64,000 nt of DNA, taken from Pseudomonas koreensis (GTDB lineage Bacteria; Pseudomonadota; Gammaproteobacteria; Pseudomonadales; Pseudomonadaceae). The DNA lies in NCBI RefSeq assembly GCF_024169245.1, contig NZ_JALJWP010000001.1:3659501-3723500 (forward strand). Reading direction: 5' to 3'. Every line of letters begins with the position of its first letter. Positions within the stretch are counted from its first letter, which is position 1. Below the pieces are notes generated by a model, which ran no database searches, had not been told where the DNA came from, and saw only the letters and a list, made by a program, of their open reading frames with translations. Below, piece after piece: positions 46,137 through 54,088 of this stretch. A program made the translations under genes and the position numbers.

Positions 46137-46396
46137 GCGCTGAGCTGCTTCTTCGAATGCCTTTTTTCCTGAAGGTAACGTCCTTGCAAGGCCATGATTT
46201 CAGCCTTGTTCAAGACACCCTTTCGCTTCAGGTTGACCAGCAGTTGCTCCACACTGTCCAGTTCAACGGCATCACCGGCCAGCCGCGTTATCGTCAGCGC
46301 CATGCGACTCAGTCCGTCACGCTCGGCGCCCACCCGGTGTTTTTCCGCGAGCTTGCGAACTTCGCTCGCGACGCTGTCAGTGGCTGATTCGCTCAT
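46133..46396 (-). CDS. Small protein upstream of fic, probable antitoxin
   Basis: This 87-residue, charged, helix-rich protein ends in a basic tail. It is translationally coupled to fic by an ATGA overlap. Position and size fit a class I Fic antitoxin (VbhA/FicA type) that blocks the ATP site of the toxin. I could not find the usual inhibitory motif [S/T]xxxE[G/N]; the nearest match is SVASEV. Its role as antitoxin therefore rests on gene order alone. The gene starts at ATG 46396, with possible AGGGG sequence just upstream. Confidence 0.7.
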   Translation of the reverse strand: MSESATDSVASEVRKLAEKHRVGAERDGLSRMALTITRLAGDAVELDSVEQLLVNLKRKGVLNKAEIMALQGRYLQEKRHSKKQLSA

Positions 46397-46602
46397 TTTC
46401 TAACCCCTCGTTGTCTCTGTCGGAGCATAGCATGGCGTCGTTCTGGGGGATTAACCGTCAAGCATTTCGACTTTTGGCATTGTCCGGTTTGAGTGGACGG
46501 TGAAACGCTTTTCAGCCGATTTATCCCTTTGCTATGCGTCAGTAATCTGTACCCAACTTGAACGCAACAACAAAACTTCAAACTTGAAAAGGGACGTACA
46601 CC

Positions 46603-47232
46603 ATGACCACTCCAACCTACAACCGCCTGAACAAAGACGACGCTATCGTGCTGCTGGTTGACCACCAGACCAGTCTGATCTCGCTGGTGCAGGACTTCTC
46701 GCCGAACGAGTTCAAGAACAACGTGCTGGCGCTGGCGGATCTGGCCAAATTTTTCGACCTGCCAACGATCCTCACCACCAGCTTCGAACAAGGCCCGAAC
46801 GGCCCGCTGGTGCCAGAGCTGAAAGAGATGTTCCCGGACGCGCCGTACATCGCTCGTCCTGGTCAGATCAACGCCTGGGACAACGAGGACTTCGTCAAGG
46901 CGATCAAGGCCACCGGGCGCAAGCAGATCATCATCGCCGGTGTTGTAACTGATGTGTGTGTAGCGTTCCCGACCCTGTCGGCACTGGCAGAAGGTTTTGA
47001 TGTGTTTGTGGTGACTGACGCGTCCGGCACCTTCAACACCACCGTGCAGCAAGCCGCGTGGAGCCGCATGACTCAAGCCGGCGCACAAATGATGAACTGG
47101 TTCTCGGTGGCCTGTGAGCTGCACCGCGACTGGCGCAACGACATTGAAGGCCTGGGTAATCTGCTGTCGCAACGTATCCCCAACTACCGCAACCTGATGA
47201 ACAGCTACTCGGCGCTGACGCAGCAGAAGTGA
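46603..47232 (+). CDS. ycaC: YcaC-like isochorismatase-superfamily cysteine hydrolase, copy 2
   Basis: This 209-residue protein is identical to copy 1 except Ser at residue 24 (VDHQTS) next to the catalytic Asp20 loop; the triad Asp20, Arg85, Cys119 is kept. It has the same promoter-like leader (one base changed, CTATGCG for CTGTGCG), ribosome site and terminator as copy 1, so it is probably expressed. Nothing suggests a pseudogene. Serine near the active site could affect substrate preference, but this is speculation. Confidence 0.9.
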   Translation: MTTPTYNRLNKDDAIVLLVDHQTSLISLVQDFSPNEFKNNVLALADLAKFFDLPTILTTSFEQGPNGPLVPELKEMFPDAPYIARPGQINAWDNEDFVKAIKATGRKQIIIAGVVTDVCVAFPTLSALAEGFDVFVVTDASGTFNTTVQQAAWSRMTQAGAQMMNWFSVACELHRDWRNDIEGLGNLLSQRIPNYRNLMNSYSALTQQK

Positions 47233-47246
47233 GTCATCGCTTACTA

Positions 47247-47273
47247 AAAAGCCTGCTTTGAAAGCAGGCTTTT
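47247..47273 (+). terminator. Terminator after ycaC copy 2
   Basis: Same AAAAGCCTGC/GCAGGCTTTT stem-loop as in copy 1, here followed by a longer T run. Confidence 0.85.
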
Positions 47274-47383
47274 TGCATTTATGCCCGCCAGGCCAGCCAC
47301 CGTTCGTCCATTGTCGGGCACTTGTCATGCGCTGGCATTTCACACGTTCAGGTACCTATCGCTGAATCACATTGGAGACCGAC

Positions 47384-47584
47384 ATGGACATTGACGAAAA
47401 CGCACCGGGCAACCAGTCGCAACAAGCCGTGACGCGCACCACCGACAACGAGACCGGGCACGATCCCAAGCGGGAAAGTCCCGAGGTGCCCTTGCCGCCG
47501 GACGATGAAGCGCCGGTTGAGGAAGACATGTCGGATGTGGATGCGGCCAACTCGGTTTCGACGGAGCATCCACCTTCACGCTGA
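47384..47584 (+). CDS. Small acidic hypothetical protein
   Basis: This 66-residue protein is very rich in Asp, Glu and Pro, contains no Cys and is predicted disordered. ATG 47384 follows a good ribosome site (GGAGA, 7-base spacing). I do not recognise a domain. Its composition resembles that of the other small acidic protein at 58048-58275. It stands alone, between the copy 2 terminator and the hairpin at 47634. Confidence 0.6.
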   Translation: MDIDENAPGNQSQQAVTRTTDNETGHDPKRESPEVPLPPDDEAPVEEDMSDVDAANSVSTEHPPSR

Positions 47585-47633
47585 TAGAGTGGTATCAGGG
47601 GAATGCTCCCTGTGATGGTCAACCCGGATAGTT

Positions 47634-47653
47634 CCCTCTCCTCGGGGAGAGGG
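47634..47653. terminator. Hairpin between convergent genes
   Basis: CCCTCTCC-TCGG-GGAGAGGG forms an 8-bp perfect stem next to the stop of the XRE/cupin gene (minus strand) and downstream of the small acidic gene. It has the look of a dispersed Pseudomonas intergenic hairpin and may end transcription from both sides. Confidence 0.55.
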
Positions 47654-48280
47654 CTAGGGTGAGGGGCTTTCCCTGGCTGCCTGATGCAGTTCAGTCACCG
47701 ACATCGTGAACACCAGTTTCGAGCGCCCATGGTTGGCATACCCATGCGTCACATCCGTCCGCGCTACCGCCGAACACCCGGGCCCGACAATCAGCTCGGC
47801 ATCGCCAACCGTCAAATGCAACGTGCCTTTCTCGACGTGAAATAACTCGGTGGTGCCGTTCGGGTGCCCGGCTGAAGCAAACGACTCGCCGGGAAACAAC
47901 TCCCAGCGCCACAACTCGAGCATGTTCGGGCCGCTGGTACCGGCCAGCAATCGTGCCGAACCGCCCAGCTCGCCGCGCCACAGCGTAGGGATGTCCTGAC
48001 TGTCGATCAGGTGCGCCGCCGGGGTCGCGGCGACATTGACGAAGTCCGCCACGGACAAGCCCAGCGCCGCGGCGATTTTGCACAAGGTGGCGATGCTCGG
48101 GTTGGCCGAGCCTTTCTCGATCTCGACCACCATGCCTTTGCTCACGCCCGAGCGTCGGGACAGTTCGTCGAGTGTGATGCTCTGCTGTTTGCGTGCCTGT
48201 TTGAGCGTGCGGGAAACCGCTGCGCTGACGGTCTGGACGTCGGCGCCGGCCTCGGTCGGTATATTGACTTTATTGGTCAT
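47654..48280 (-). CDS. XRE-family regulator with C-terminal cupin sensor
   Basis: This 208-residue protein has an HTH_3/XRE DNA-binding domain at about residues 18-75 (LDELSRRSGVSKGMVVEIEKG) and a cupin_2 barrel at about 100-200 (ELFHVEKGTLHLTVGD). XRE-cupin proteins are small-molecule-responsive repressors or activators, often of a neighbouring metabolic gene. It is transcribed divergently from the B3/B4-domain gene across only 46 bp, so that gene is the likely target along with its own promoter. Confidence 0.87.
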   Translation of the reverse strand: MTNKVNIPTEAGADVQTVSAAVSRTLKQARKQQSITLDELSRRSGVSKGMVVEIEKGSANPSIATLCKIAAALGLSVADFVNVAATPAAHLIDSQDIPTLWRGELGGSARLLAGTSGPNMLELWRWELFPGESFASAGHPNGTTELFHVEKGTLHLTVGDAELIVGPGCSAVARTDVTHGYANHGRSKLVFTMSVTELHQAARESPSP

Positions 48281-48326
48281 TGGTCGCTAGCATCGTTGGA
48301 AATTCGGGTATGAGGGGGATTCTGGG

Positions 48327-49022
48327 ATGCTGTCTGTCGTGCCGTCAATCGATCCGGCTATTGCGCAATTGGCGCCGGGCTTCAGAGCGCTGAGTATTGT
48401 CGTGCAAGCCGCACCGATTCTTGACGCTGAGGTGGCAGGTCTTGCGCTGGCCAGAGCCTGCCAGGCCGTCGCCGCCGGTGGCCCGCAGTGGGCGCCTGCG
48501 CATTTGCAGGCCTGGGCCGACGTGTTCCGCCAGTTCGGCGCCAAGCCGCAGCGCACGCCTTGCTCGGCCGAAGCACTGCGCAAACGCGTATTGCGCGACG
48601 GCAACTTGCCGAGCATCGATCCGGTGGTCGACCTGTACAACGCCATCAGCCTCGAATACGCGATTCCCGTAGGCGGCGAAAACGCCGAAGCCTATGTCGG
48701 CTCACCGCGCCTGGTCGTGGCCGATGGCAGCGAACCGTTCGATACGATGAAGGAAGGCCAGCCTGCGCATGAGTTCCCGGAAGCCGGGGAAGTGGTCTGG
48801 CGCGATGACCAAGGCGTGACCTGCCGACGGTGGAACTGGCGCCAGGGCGTACGAACCCGCCTTGACGCCCAGGCCCAGCACATGTGGTTCATCCTCGAAA
48901 GCCTGCCGGCCATGCCGCTGGAAGCGCTGACCGAGGCCGGCGACAGGCTGATCGAAGGTTTGCAGCAGATGATGCCCGGCGCCGAGATTGAAAGCATGTT
49001 GATCGGGCCGGGGGCGCGGTAG
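48327..49022 (+). CDS. B3/B4 tRNA-binding-domain protein (PheT-like editing-domain family)
   Basis: This 231-residue stand-alone protein resembles the B3/B4 domain of the phenylalanyl-tRNA synthetase beta chain, with typical segments SIDPVVDLYNAISLEYAIPVGGEN and VVWRDDQGVTCRRWNWRQG. Such free-standing proteins are thought to act on mis-charged tRNA or amino-acid derivatives, but their reaction is not settled. It is divergent from the XRE/cupin regulator. The family is fairly sure; the function is not. Confidence 0.8.
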   Translation: MLSVVPSIDPAIAQLAPGFRALSIVVQAAPILDAEVAGLALARACQAVAAGGPQWAPAHLQAWADVFRQFGAKPQRTPCSAEALRKRVLRDGNLPSIDPVVDLYNAISLEYAIPVGGENAEAYVGSPRLVVADGSEPFDTMKEGQPAHEFPEAGEVVWRDDQGVTCRRWNWRQGVRTRLDAQAQHMWFILESLPAMPLEALTEAGDRLIEGLQQMMPGAEIESMLIGPGAR

Positions 49023-49064
49023 GTTCGATAATGTCACTGAATCTTCAGGCTGGCAGAGTTCCCT

Positions 49065-49154
49065 TGTAGGAGTGAGCCTGCTCGCGATCGCGTTAGGCCA
49101 GTCAACATCTTCATTGACTGGCGTGACGCGATCGCGAGCAGGCTCACTCCTACA
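49065..49154. repeat. REP doublet (REPIN)
   Basis: Inverted pair with arms TGTAGGAGTGAGCCTGCTCG and the matching CTCACTCCTACA end, centre GCCAGTCAACATC..GACTGGC also self-complementary. It lies between the converging B3/B4 and SDR genes, the usual intergenic place. Confidence 0.92.
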
Positions 49155-49186
49155 GTTGATTGGGTTTTTTCAGGAGGAATGTAGCC

Positions 49187-49924
49187 TCAGTAAGGGCTTG
49201 CCGTTGGGCGCACGATCAGTTCGCTGACGTCGACATCTGCCGGTTGTTCAACGGCGTAGGCAATCGCGCGGGCGATGGCTTCGGCGGGGATGGCGATCTT
49301 GCGGAAAGACTTCATCTCGGCGCGGCCGCCTTCGTCGGAGATGCTGTCGGCCAGTTCCGATTCGGTCACGCCCGGTGCAATGACGGTGACGCGGACATCG
49401 CCGCCGACCTCTTGGCGCAAGCCTTCGGAAATGGCCCGTACGGCGTACTTGGTCGCGCAGTACACCGCCGCGGTAGGGCTGACCGCGTAGGCGCCGATCG
49501 AGGCGATGTTGATGATCTGCCCGGCGCGCTGGCGCTGCATCAACGGCAGGCTGGCGGCGATGCCGTGGAGTACGCCACGGATGTTGACGTCGATCATGCG
49601 GTTCCACTCATCGACCTTCAGCGCGTCCAGCCGCGATAACGGCATGACCCCAGCGTTGTTGACCAGCACATCGACGCGGCCGTAATGCTCGACGGCGAAA
49701 TCGACGAAGCGCTGGACATCCTGCTGATCGGTGACGTCCAGTGCGCGGAACTGCGCGTGGCCACCGGCGCCGTTGATCTCCTCGGCAATCAGCGCCAGAC
49801 GCTCGGTGCGCCGCGCGCCCAACACCACTTTGGCGCCACGGCTGGCGAGCAGACGTGCGGTGGCTTCGCCGATGCCGCTGCTGGCGCCGGTAATCACGAT
49901 CACTTTGTCTTGAATATTCAGCAT
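49187..49924 (-). CDS. Short-chain dehydrogenase/reductase (SDR)
   Basis: This 245-residue classical SDR has the cofactor motif TGASSGIG (12-19), NNAG (89-92), Ser142 and the catalytic pair Tyr155/Lys159 (YCATK). It belongs to the YdfG-like group of NADP-dependent oxidoreductases; the substrate is unknown. It sits downstream of, and in the same direction as, an AraC-type regulator gene (127-bp gap), which may control it. Confidence 0.87.
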   Translation of the reverse strand: MLNIQDKVIVITGASSGIGEATARLLASRGAKVVLGARRTERLALIAEEINGAGGHAQFRALDVTDQQDVQRFVDFAVEHYGRVDVLVNNAGVMPLSRLDALKVDEWNRMIDVNIRGVLHGIAASLPLMQRQRAGQIINIASIGAYAVSPTAAVYCATKYAVRAISEGLRQEVGGDVRVTVIAPGVTESELADSISDEGGRAEMKSFRKIAIPAEAIARAIAYAVEQPADVDVSELIVRPTASPY

Positions 49925-50051
49925 GATGTCTTCCTCTTCGCGGTGCCCGGGAGTGGGCTTGGAAGAAGGTTATGCGCGGAGGCTCTCAGGCTATTAATCG
50001 ATTCCTCCACGCAATTTGCCCAATTCTGCTGCGTCGCTTTTCGAGCGGTTT

Positions 50052-51008
50052 TCAGCCGCCGCGCGGCGCATCGCGGTAGGCGCTCGGAGTCACGCCAACT
50101 TCGCGGCGGAACACTTGGGAAAAGTGGCTGGGACTGGAGTAGCCGACCTCCAGGCCAATGTCGATCACGCTGCGTGCGGTCTCCAGTAACAGATGACGCG
50201 CGCGGCTCATGCGCAGGCGTATGAAGTATTGCGAGGGCGACAAGCCGGTGGCGCGCTTGAAGGTGCGGCTGAAGTGGTAGTCGCTCAACTCGGCGATGCC
50301 GGCCAGATGACCGAGGCTGAAATCCTCCGCCAGATTCGCATTCATCGCTTCAAGCACCCGGCGCAATTTGTAGGCGGGCAGGGCATTGTCGCGACGCGGG
50401 TTGCTGTCCGGGTCGAGATAGTGACGCAGCAGATGGATCGCCAACGCCTGAGCCAGGCTGTGCACCAGCAGTGCGCTGGGCTGGCGTTGCTCGGTCAGTT
50501 CGATGCGCAGTTGCTCAAGGATGAAGCTGACCTGCTCGTCACGCGCACCGGACACGTCGATGAACGTCACCGCGCCGGCGTGTTCGCCGAAAGCTTCGCG
50601 GGCCGCTTGTTCGATCAGGCCCAGACTGAGGTAAAGGTGCATTACTTCGAAGACCTCGCAGCCTTCGGTCTGCCAACGCATTTCATAAGGTTCGCGGGTG
50701 TTGGTCAGGAAGAAATCGCCCGCCGTGACCTGGCTCGCCTGCCATTCGCCGCCCAATGAACGCTCCTCGACCCGGGCAGTGCCGGCCAATACCAGCACCA
50801 GCAACGGTTCGGCCACGCATGGCACGCGGATCGGCTCAAGCAGGGTCTGATGGCGGAACAGCTGCACCACCGCATCCTTGATCTGCGGCCGCGGTGTCGT
50901 CGTTTCCGCAACACCGGGCAAATGCTCCGGCATGGCTTCGGCGGCGATGCGCGCGGGCTGGCTGATTGGCGGCGTAGCAGGGCTGGCAGAGGGCACGGGA
51001 CGCTCCAT
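50052..51008 (-). CDS. AraC-family transcriptional regulator (1)
   Basis: A protein of 318 residues when started at ATG 51008 (MERPVPS); the frame stays open upstream, but without family resemblance. It has an N-terminal cupin-type AraC-binding domain and two C-terminal HTH motifs (LGHLAGIAELSDYHFSRTFK and VIDIGLEVGYSSPSHFSQVF). It is divergent from the SDR at 51192 across about 180 bp and upstream of the SDR at 49187, so it could control both. Confidence 0.85.
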   Translation of the reverse strand: MERPVPSASPATPPISQPARIAAEAMPEHLPGVAETTTPRPQIKDAVVQLFRHQTLLEPIRVPCVAEPLLVLVLAGTARVEERSLGGEWQASQVTAGDFFLTNTREPYEMRWQTEGCEVFEVMHLYLSLGLIEQAAREAFGEHAGAVTFIDVSGARDEQVSFILEQLRIELTEQRQPSALLVHSLAQALAIHLLRHYLDPDSNPRRDNALPAYKLRRVLEAMNANLAEDFSLGHLAGIAELSDYHFSRTFKRATGLSPSQYFIRLRMSRARHLLLETARSVIDIGLEVGYSSPSHFSQVFRREVGVTPSAYRDAPRGG

Positions 51009-51191
51009 GAAAAGCTTCGGCTGCGGATGGTTTCGAAGATTAGGGCGGGCGGACAGGAAACTCCAGCGCAAAACTCCGACAGTCTCGGCAATCACCCGAA
51101 AGCCCGGCGGCGGACAGTGCGCGACAGTGAAGCCGTGTTTACGACAGCGCCATCAGGCGCAACACCGATTCGCTATCGAGGAGTTAAAACC

Positions 51192-51956
51192 ATGACTGAT
51201 TTCAATCACACCCTGCCACAAGAAGTCGCCGGTAAAGTTGCCCTGGTCACTGGCGCGGCCAGTGGCATCGGCAAGGCGATAGCGCTGATGCTGCACGCTC
51301 GCGGCGCCAAGGTAATTGCCGAAGATCTCAACCCGGCTGTCGAAGAGCTGGCGCGTCCCGATCTGCTGCCGCTGGTGGCGGACATCACCGAGGACGGCGC
51401 CGCCGAACGCGCAGTAGGCCTTGCCGTCGAGAAGTTCGGTCGCTTGGATATTCTGGTCAACAACGCCGGGATCATCATCAACAAAGCGGTGATCGACATG
51501 AGCCGCGACGACTGGGAAAAGATCCAGGCGGTGAATGCCACGGCGGCCTTTCTGCACTGCCGCGAAGCAGTCAAGGCGATGATCCCGAACAAGTCCGGCG
51601 CCATCGTAAATATCGCCTCCTATGCCTCGTACTTCGCGTTCCCGACGATTGCCGCCTACACCGCCTCGAAAGGTGCGCTGGCACAACTGACCCGCACGCT
51701 GGCGCTGGAAGTCATCGAGCATGGCATTCGCGTCAATGCCATCGGCGTCGGCGATGTGGTGACCAATATCCTCAATGATGTAGTCGAGGACGGCCCGGGA
51801 TTCCTTGCGCAACACGGTGAAGCGGCACCGATCGGTCGGGCGGCGCAGCCGGAAGAGATCGCCGAAATCGTCACCTTTCTCGCCTCTGACCGCGCCAGTT
51901 TCATGGTCGGCTCAGTGGTCATGGCCGATGGCGGCATGACGGTAACCGCAGGCTGA
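51192..51956 (+). CDS. Short-chain dehydrogenase/reductase (SDR), 3-oxoacyl-ACP-reductase-like
   Basis: This 254-residue classical SDR has TGAASGIG (20-27), NNAG (90-93), Ser143 and Tyr156/Lys160 (YTASK), and a C-terminal VMADGGMTV. ATG 51192 follows AGGAG at good spacing. It is divergent from AraC regulator 1 and followed by a strong hairpin at 51969, so it is a single-gene unit. The substrate cannot be told from the sequence; FabG-like names for this group are generic. Confidence 0.87.
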   Translation: MTDFNHTLPQEVAGKVALVTGAASGIGKAIALMLHARGAKVIAEDLNPAVEELARPDLLPLVADITEDGAAERAVGLAVEKFGRLDILVNNAGIIINKAVIDMSRDDWEKIQAVNATAAFLHCREAVKAMIPNKSGAIVNIASYASYFAFPTIAAYTASKGALAQLTRTLALEVIEHGIRVNAIGVGDVVTNILNDVVEDGPGFLAQHGEAAPIGRAAQPEEIAEIVTFLASDRASFMVGSVVMADGGMTVTAG

Positions 51957-51968
51957 AAGCGGCGTCGC

Positions 51969-52004
51969 AAGCCATGGGCCCGTGCGATCACGTGCCCATG
52001 GCTT
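51969..52004 (+). terminator. Stem-loop after the SDR gene
   Basis: AAGCCATGGGC / GCCCATGGCTT form an 11-bp stem, continued inside by CGTG/CACG around a CGAT loop with one mismatch. It starts 12 bp after the SDR stop. The T run after it is short. Confidence 0.65.
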
Positions 52005-52130
52005 TACCAGGATCCGAGCGACGCAGAATCAGGCAAATCTGCAGCATCTTTGATCTAGCAGTTGCTTCGCAAAACTGGCTAATCTTCATCCGCAGTTGAC
52101 CCACCTTCGTCTGCTTTCGAGGCTCTTTGC

Positions 52131-53048
52131 ATGGATAACCACGACGCTTCCATCCTCCACGACACGGCGGTGTATCGCGCCGAACTGGTGCGCCTGCTGA
52201 CCCAGCGTTTCGACGCGCCGGGCACCTACGAAACGGCGATTGCGCCGCTGCACGTGATCCGTCTCGATGGGCCGTCCGAGCTGATCCATGTCGTGCACCG
52301 TCCGGCGCTGTGCCTGATCGTGCAGGGTCGCAAGGAAGTCGGGCTGGGCGACGAACGTTTCCTGTATGACCCGCTGAATTATCTGGTGGTGTCGGTGACG
52401 TTGCCGGTATCGGGCCGGGTGATCGAAGCCTCGCCCGAGGCACCGTATTTTTGCGTCCGCCTGGATTTCGACCCTGCACAACTGACGCAACTGATTGCCG
52501 AATCGCCGCCGACCGGGGTGCCGCAGGAAGCCGGGCGCGGCATGTTTCTCGACAAGATCGACGTGACCCTGCTCGACACCATGCTGCGTCTGGTGCGCCT
52601 GCTGGATAACCCGCGCGACATCGGCATGCTCGCGCCAATGGCGTTGCGCGAGCTGTATTACCGCCTGCTGCGCGGCCAGCACGGGCATCTGCTGTATGAA
52701 ATCGCGGTCAGCGATTCGCAGACCCACCGGGTCACGCGGGCCATCGACTGGCTGAACAAGAATTTCACTGAACCGCTGCGCATCGACGCGCTGGCGCAGG
52801 TGGCCAACCTGAGCAGTTCGGCGCTGCACCATCGCTTCAAAGCCGTCACCGCGATGAGCCCGCTGCAGTATCAAAAGCAGCTGCGCCTGCAGGAGGCGCG
52901 GCGGCTGATCATCAATGAAGGGCTGGACGTGTCCAGCGCCTGCTATCGCGTTGGCTATGAAAGCGCTTCGCAGTTCAGCCGCGAATACAACCGCCAGTTC
53001 GGCTGCCCGCCATCGAAAGAACTCAGTCGCCTGCGCCAGACCGGTTGA
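52131..53048 (+). CDS. AraC-family transcriptional regulator (2), AraC_N type
   Basis: This 305-residue protein has an N-terminal AraC_N domain (about 25-190) and C-terminal tandem HTH (IDALAQVANLSSSALHHRFK; VSSACYRVGYESASQFSREY). Regulators of this group often sit beside alcohol or aldehyde oxidoreductase genes. It follows the SDR at 51192 in the same direction, with a hairpin in between, so it probably has its own promoter. It converges with the LysR gene, with only 16 bp between the stops. Confidence 0.88.
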   Translation: MDNHDASILHDTAVYRAELVRLLTQRFDAPGTYETAIAPLHVIRLDGPSELIHVVHRPALCLIVQGRKEVGLGDERFLYDPLNYLVVSVTLPVSGRVIEASPEAPYFCVRLDFDPAQLTQLIAESPPTGVPQEAGRGMFLDKIDVTLLDTMLRLVRLLDNPRDIGMLAPMALRELYYRLLRGQHGHLLYEIAVSDSQTHRVTRAIDWLNKNFTEPLRIDALAQVANLSSSALHHRFKAVTAMSPLQYQKQLRLQEARRLIINEGLDVSSACYRVGYESASQFSREYNRQFGCPPSKELSRLRQTG

Positions 53049-53064
53049 TGGCCTGACGCCCTGT

Positions 53065-53994
53065 TTAGCGCGCGGGTTCCGCCCATTCGTCACGAAACCC
53101 CAGCAGAAAATCCACAAATGCCCGCACCCGCTGTGGCACATAGCGGCCGTGCGGGTAGAGCAGGGTGTAGGGGCGCGAACGTCCGGCGTACGGCTGTAGC
53201 ACTTCAATCAGCCGGCCATCGGCGAGTTCTTGCTCGACGATGAATCGGTAAGTCTGAAACAGCCCGGCGCCGTGCTTGGCCAGCGTCACGCCGCCGAGCA
53301 CATCGTCGGAGCAGGAATAGCCACCGTCGGAAATCACTTCGCGGTCCCGGCCGTTTTCCTGAAACAACCAGGAAATCCGCCGGCCACTGCTGGGCAGCTC
53401 GAACTGGATGCACTCATGCTCGATCAGATCGTCGAGGGTTTGCGGCGTGCCGGCTCTCTGCAGATATTCAGGGGAGGCGACCACCACAAGGCTGGCGTCT
53501 TCCAGCAGGCGAGCGATCAGGGTCGAGTCCGGTTGCGCGCGTACGCGTATCGCCAGGTCGTAGCCTTCATCGACGAAGTCGATATTGCGATTGCCCAAGT
53601 GCACGTCCACCGTAACCTCGGGGTACAACGCCCGAAACTTCGGCAGCAGCGGCAGGATGCGGTGATGCCCGTAAGTGGTTGGCAGGCTGATGCGCAGTCG
53701 CCCCGACGGCGAAGTCTGCGCGCCCATGACTTCCTGCTGCGCTTCGACCAGTTGCGTCAGGGCCTGGCTGCATTGTTCGAAGAAGCTGCGGCCGGCGTCG
53801 GTGAGGCGGATGCTGCGCGTGGTGCGTGCGAACAGGCGCGAACCCAATCGTTGCTCCAGACGCAGAATCGACCGGCTGACAGCCGCAGGCGTGACCCCGG
53901 CCAGTTGCGCGGCGGCGGTGAAGCTGCCGGCTTCGGCAGCCAGGCAGAACAGTTCGATACTGCCTAATTGCAAGTCTTCAAAATGGCGTTTCAT
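53065..53994 (-). CDS. LysR-family transcriptional regulator
   Basis: This 309-residue protein starts at ATG 53994 (MKRHFEDLQLG), the normal LysR length. The winged HTH is at about residues 8-65 (FTAAAQLAGVTPAAVSRSILRLEQRLG) and the periplasmic-binding-like effector domain at about 92-300. It lies downstream of an SDR gene on the same strand, separated by a 94-bp spacer with a hairpin; a role in controlling that SDR is likely but not shown. Confidence 0.88.
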   Translation of the reverse strand: MKRHFEDLQLGSIELFCLAAEAGSFTAAAQLAGVTPAAVSRSILRLEQRLGSRLFARTTRSIRLTDAGRSFFEQCSQALTQLVEAQQEVMGAQTSPSGRLRISLPTTYGHHRILPLLPKFRALYPEVTVDVHLGNRNIDFVDEGYDLAIRVRAQPDSTLIARLLEDASLVVVASPEYLQRAGTPQTLDDLIEHECIQFELPSSGRRISWLFQENGRDREVISDGGYSCSDDVLGGVTLAKHGAGLFQTYRFIVEQELADGRLIEVLQPYAGRSRPYTLLYPHGRYVPQRVRAFVDFLLGFRDEWAEPAR

Positions 53995-54050
53995 TGTGGC
54001 TCGCACCGAAGATCGACGGACGTTCATCCTCTGTGTACCACAACCCACGA

Positions 54051-54074
54051 CGCCGCCGGTATCCACCGGCGGCG
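54051..54074 (-). terminator. GC-rich stem-loop between the SDR and lysR genes
   Basis: CGCCGCCGGT-ATCC-ACCGGCGGCG is a perfect 10-bp inverted repeat just past the SDR stop on the minus strand. There is no T run, so it may attenuate or stabilise rather than fully terminate. Confidence 0.5.
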
Positions 54075-54088
54075 TTGCAGGGTTTCGA

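Larger units (their letters stand above)
46479..47273 (+). repeat. ycaC cassette, direct repeat copy 2
   Basis: Second copy of the repeat described at 44598, in the same orientation, 1881 bp downstream, with the same extent: ATTGTCC to the terminator T run. By eye it differs from copy 1 at a small number of bases, mostly silent. The sequence between copies 1 and 2 is the fic pair plus short flanks. Confidence 0.9.
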
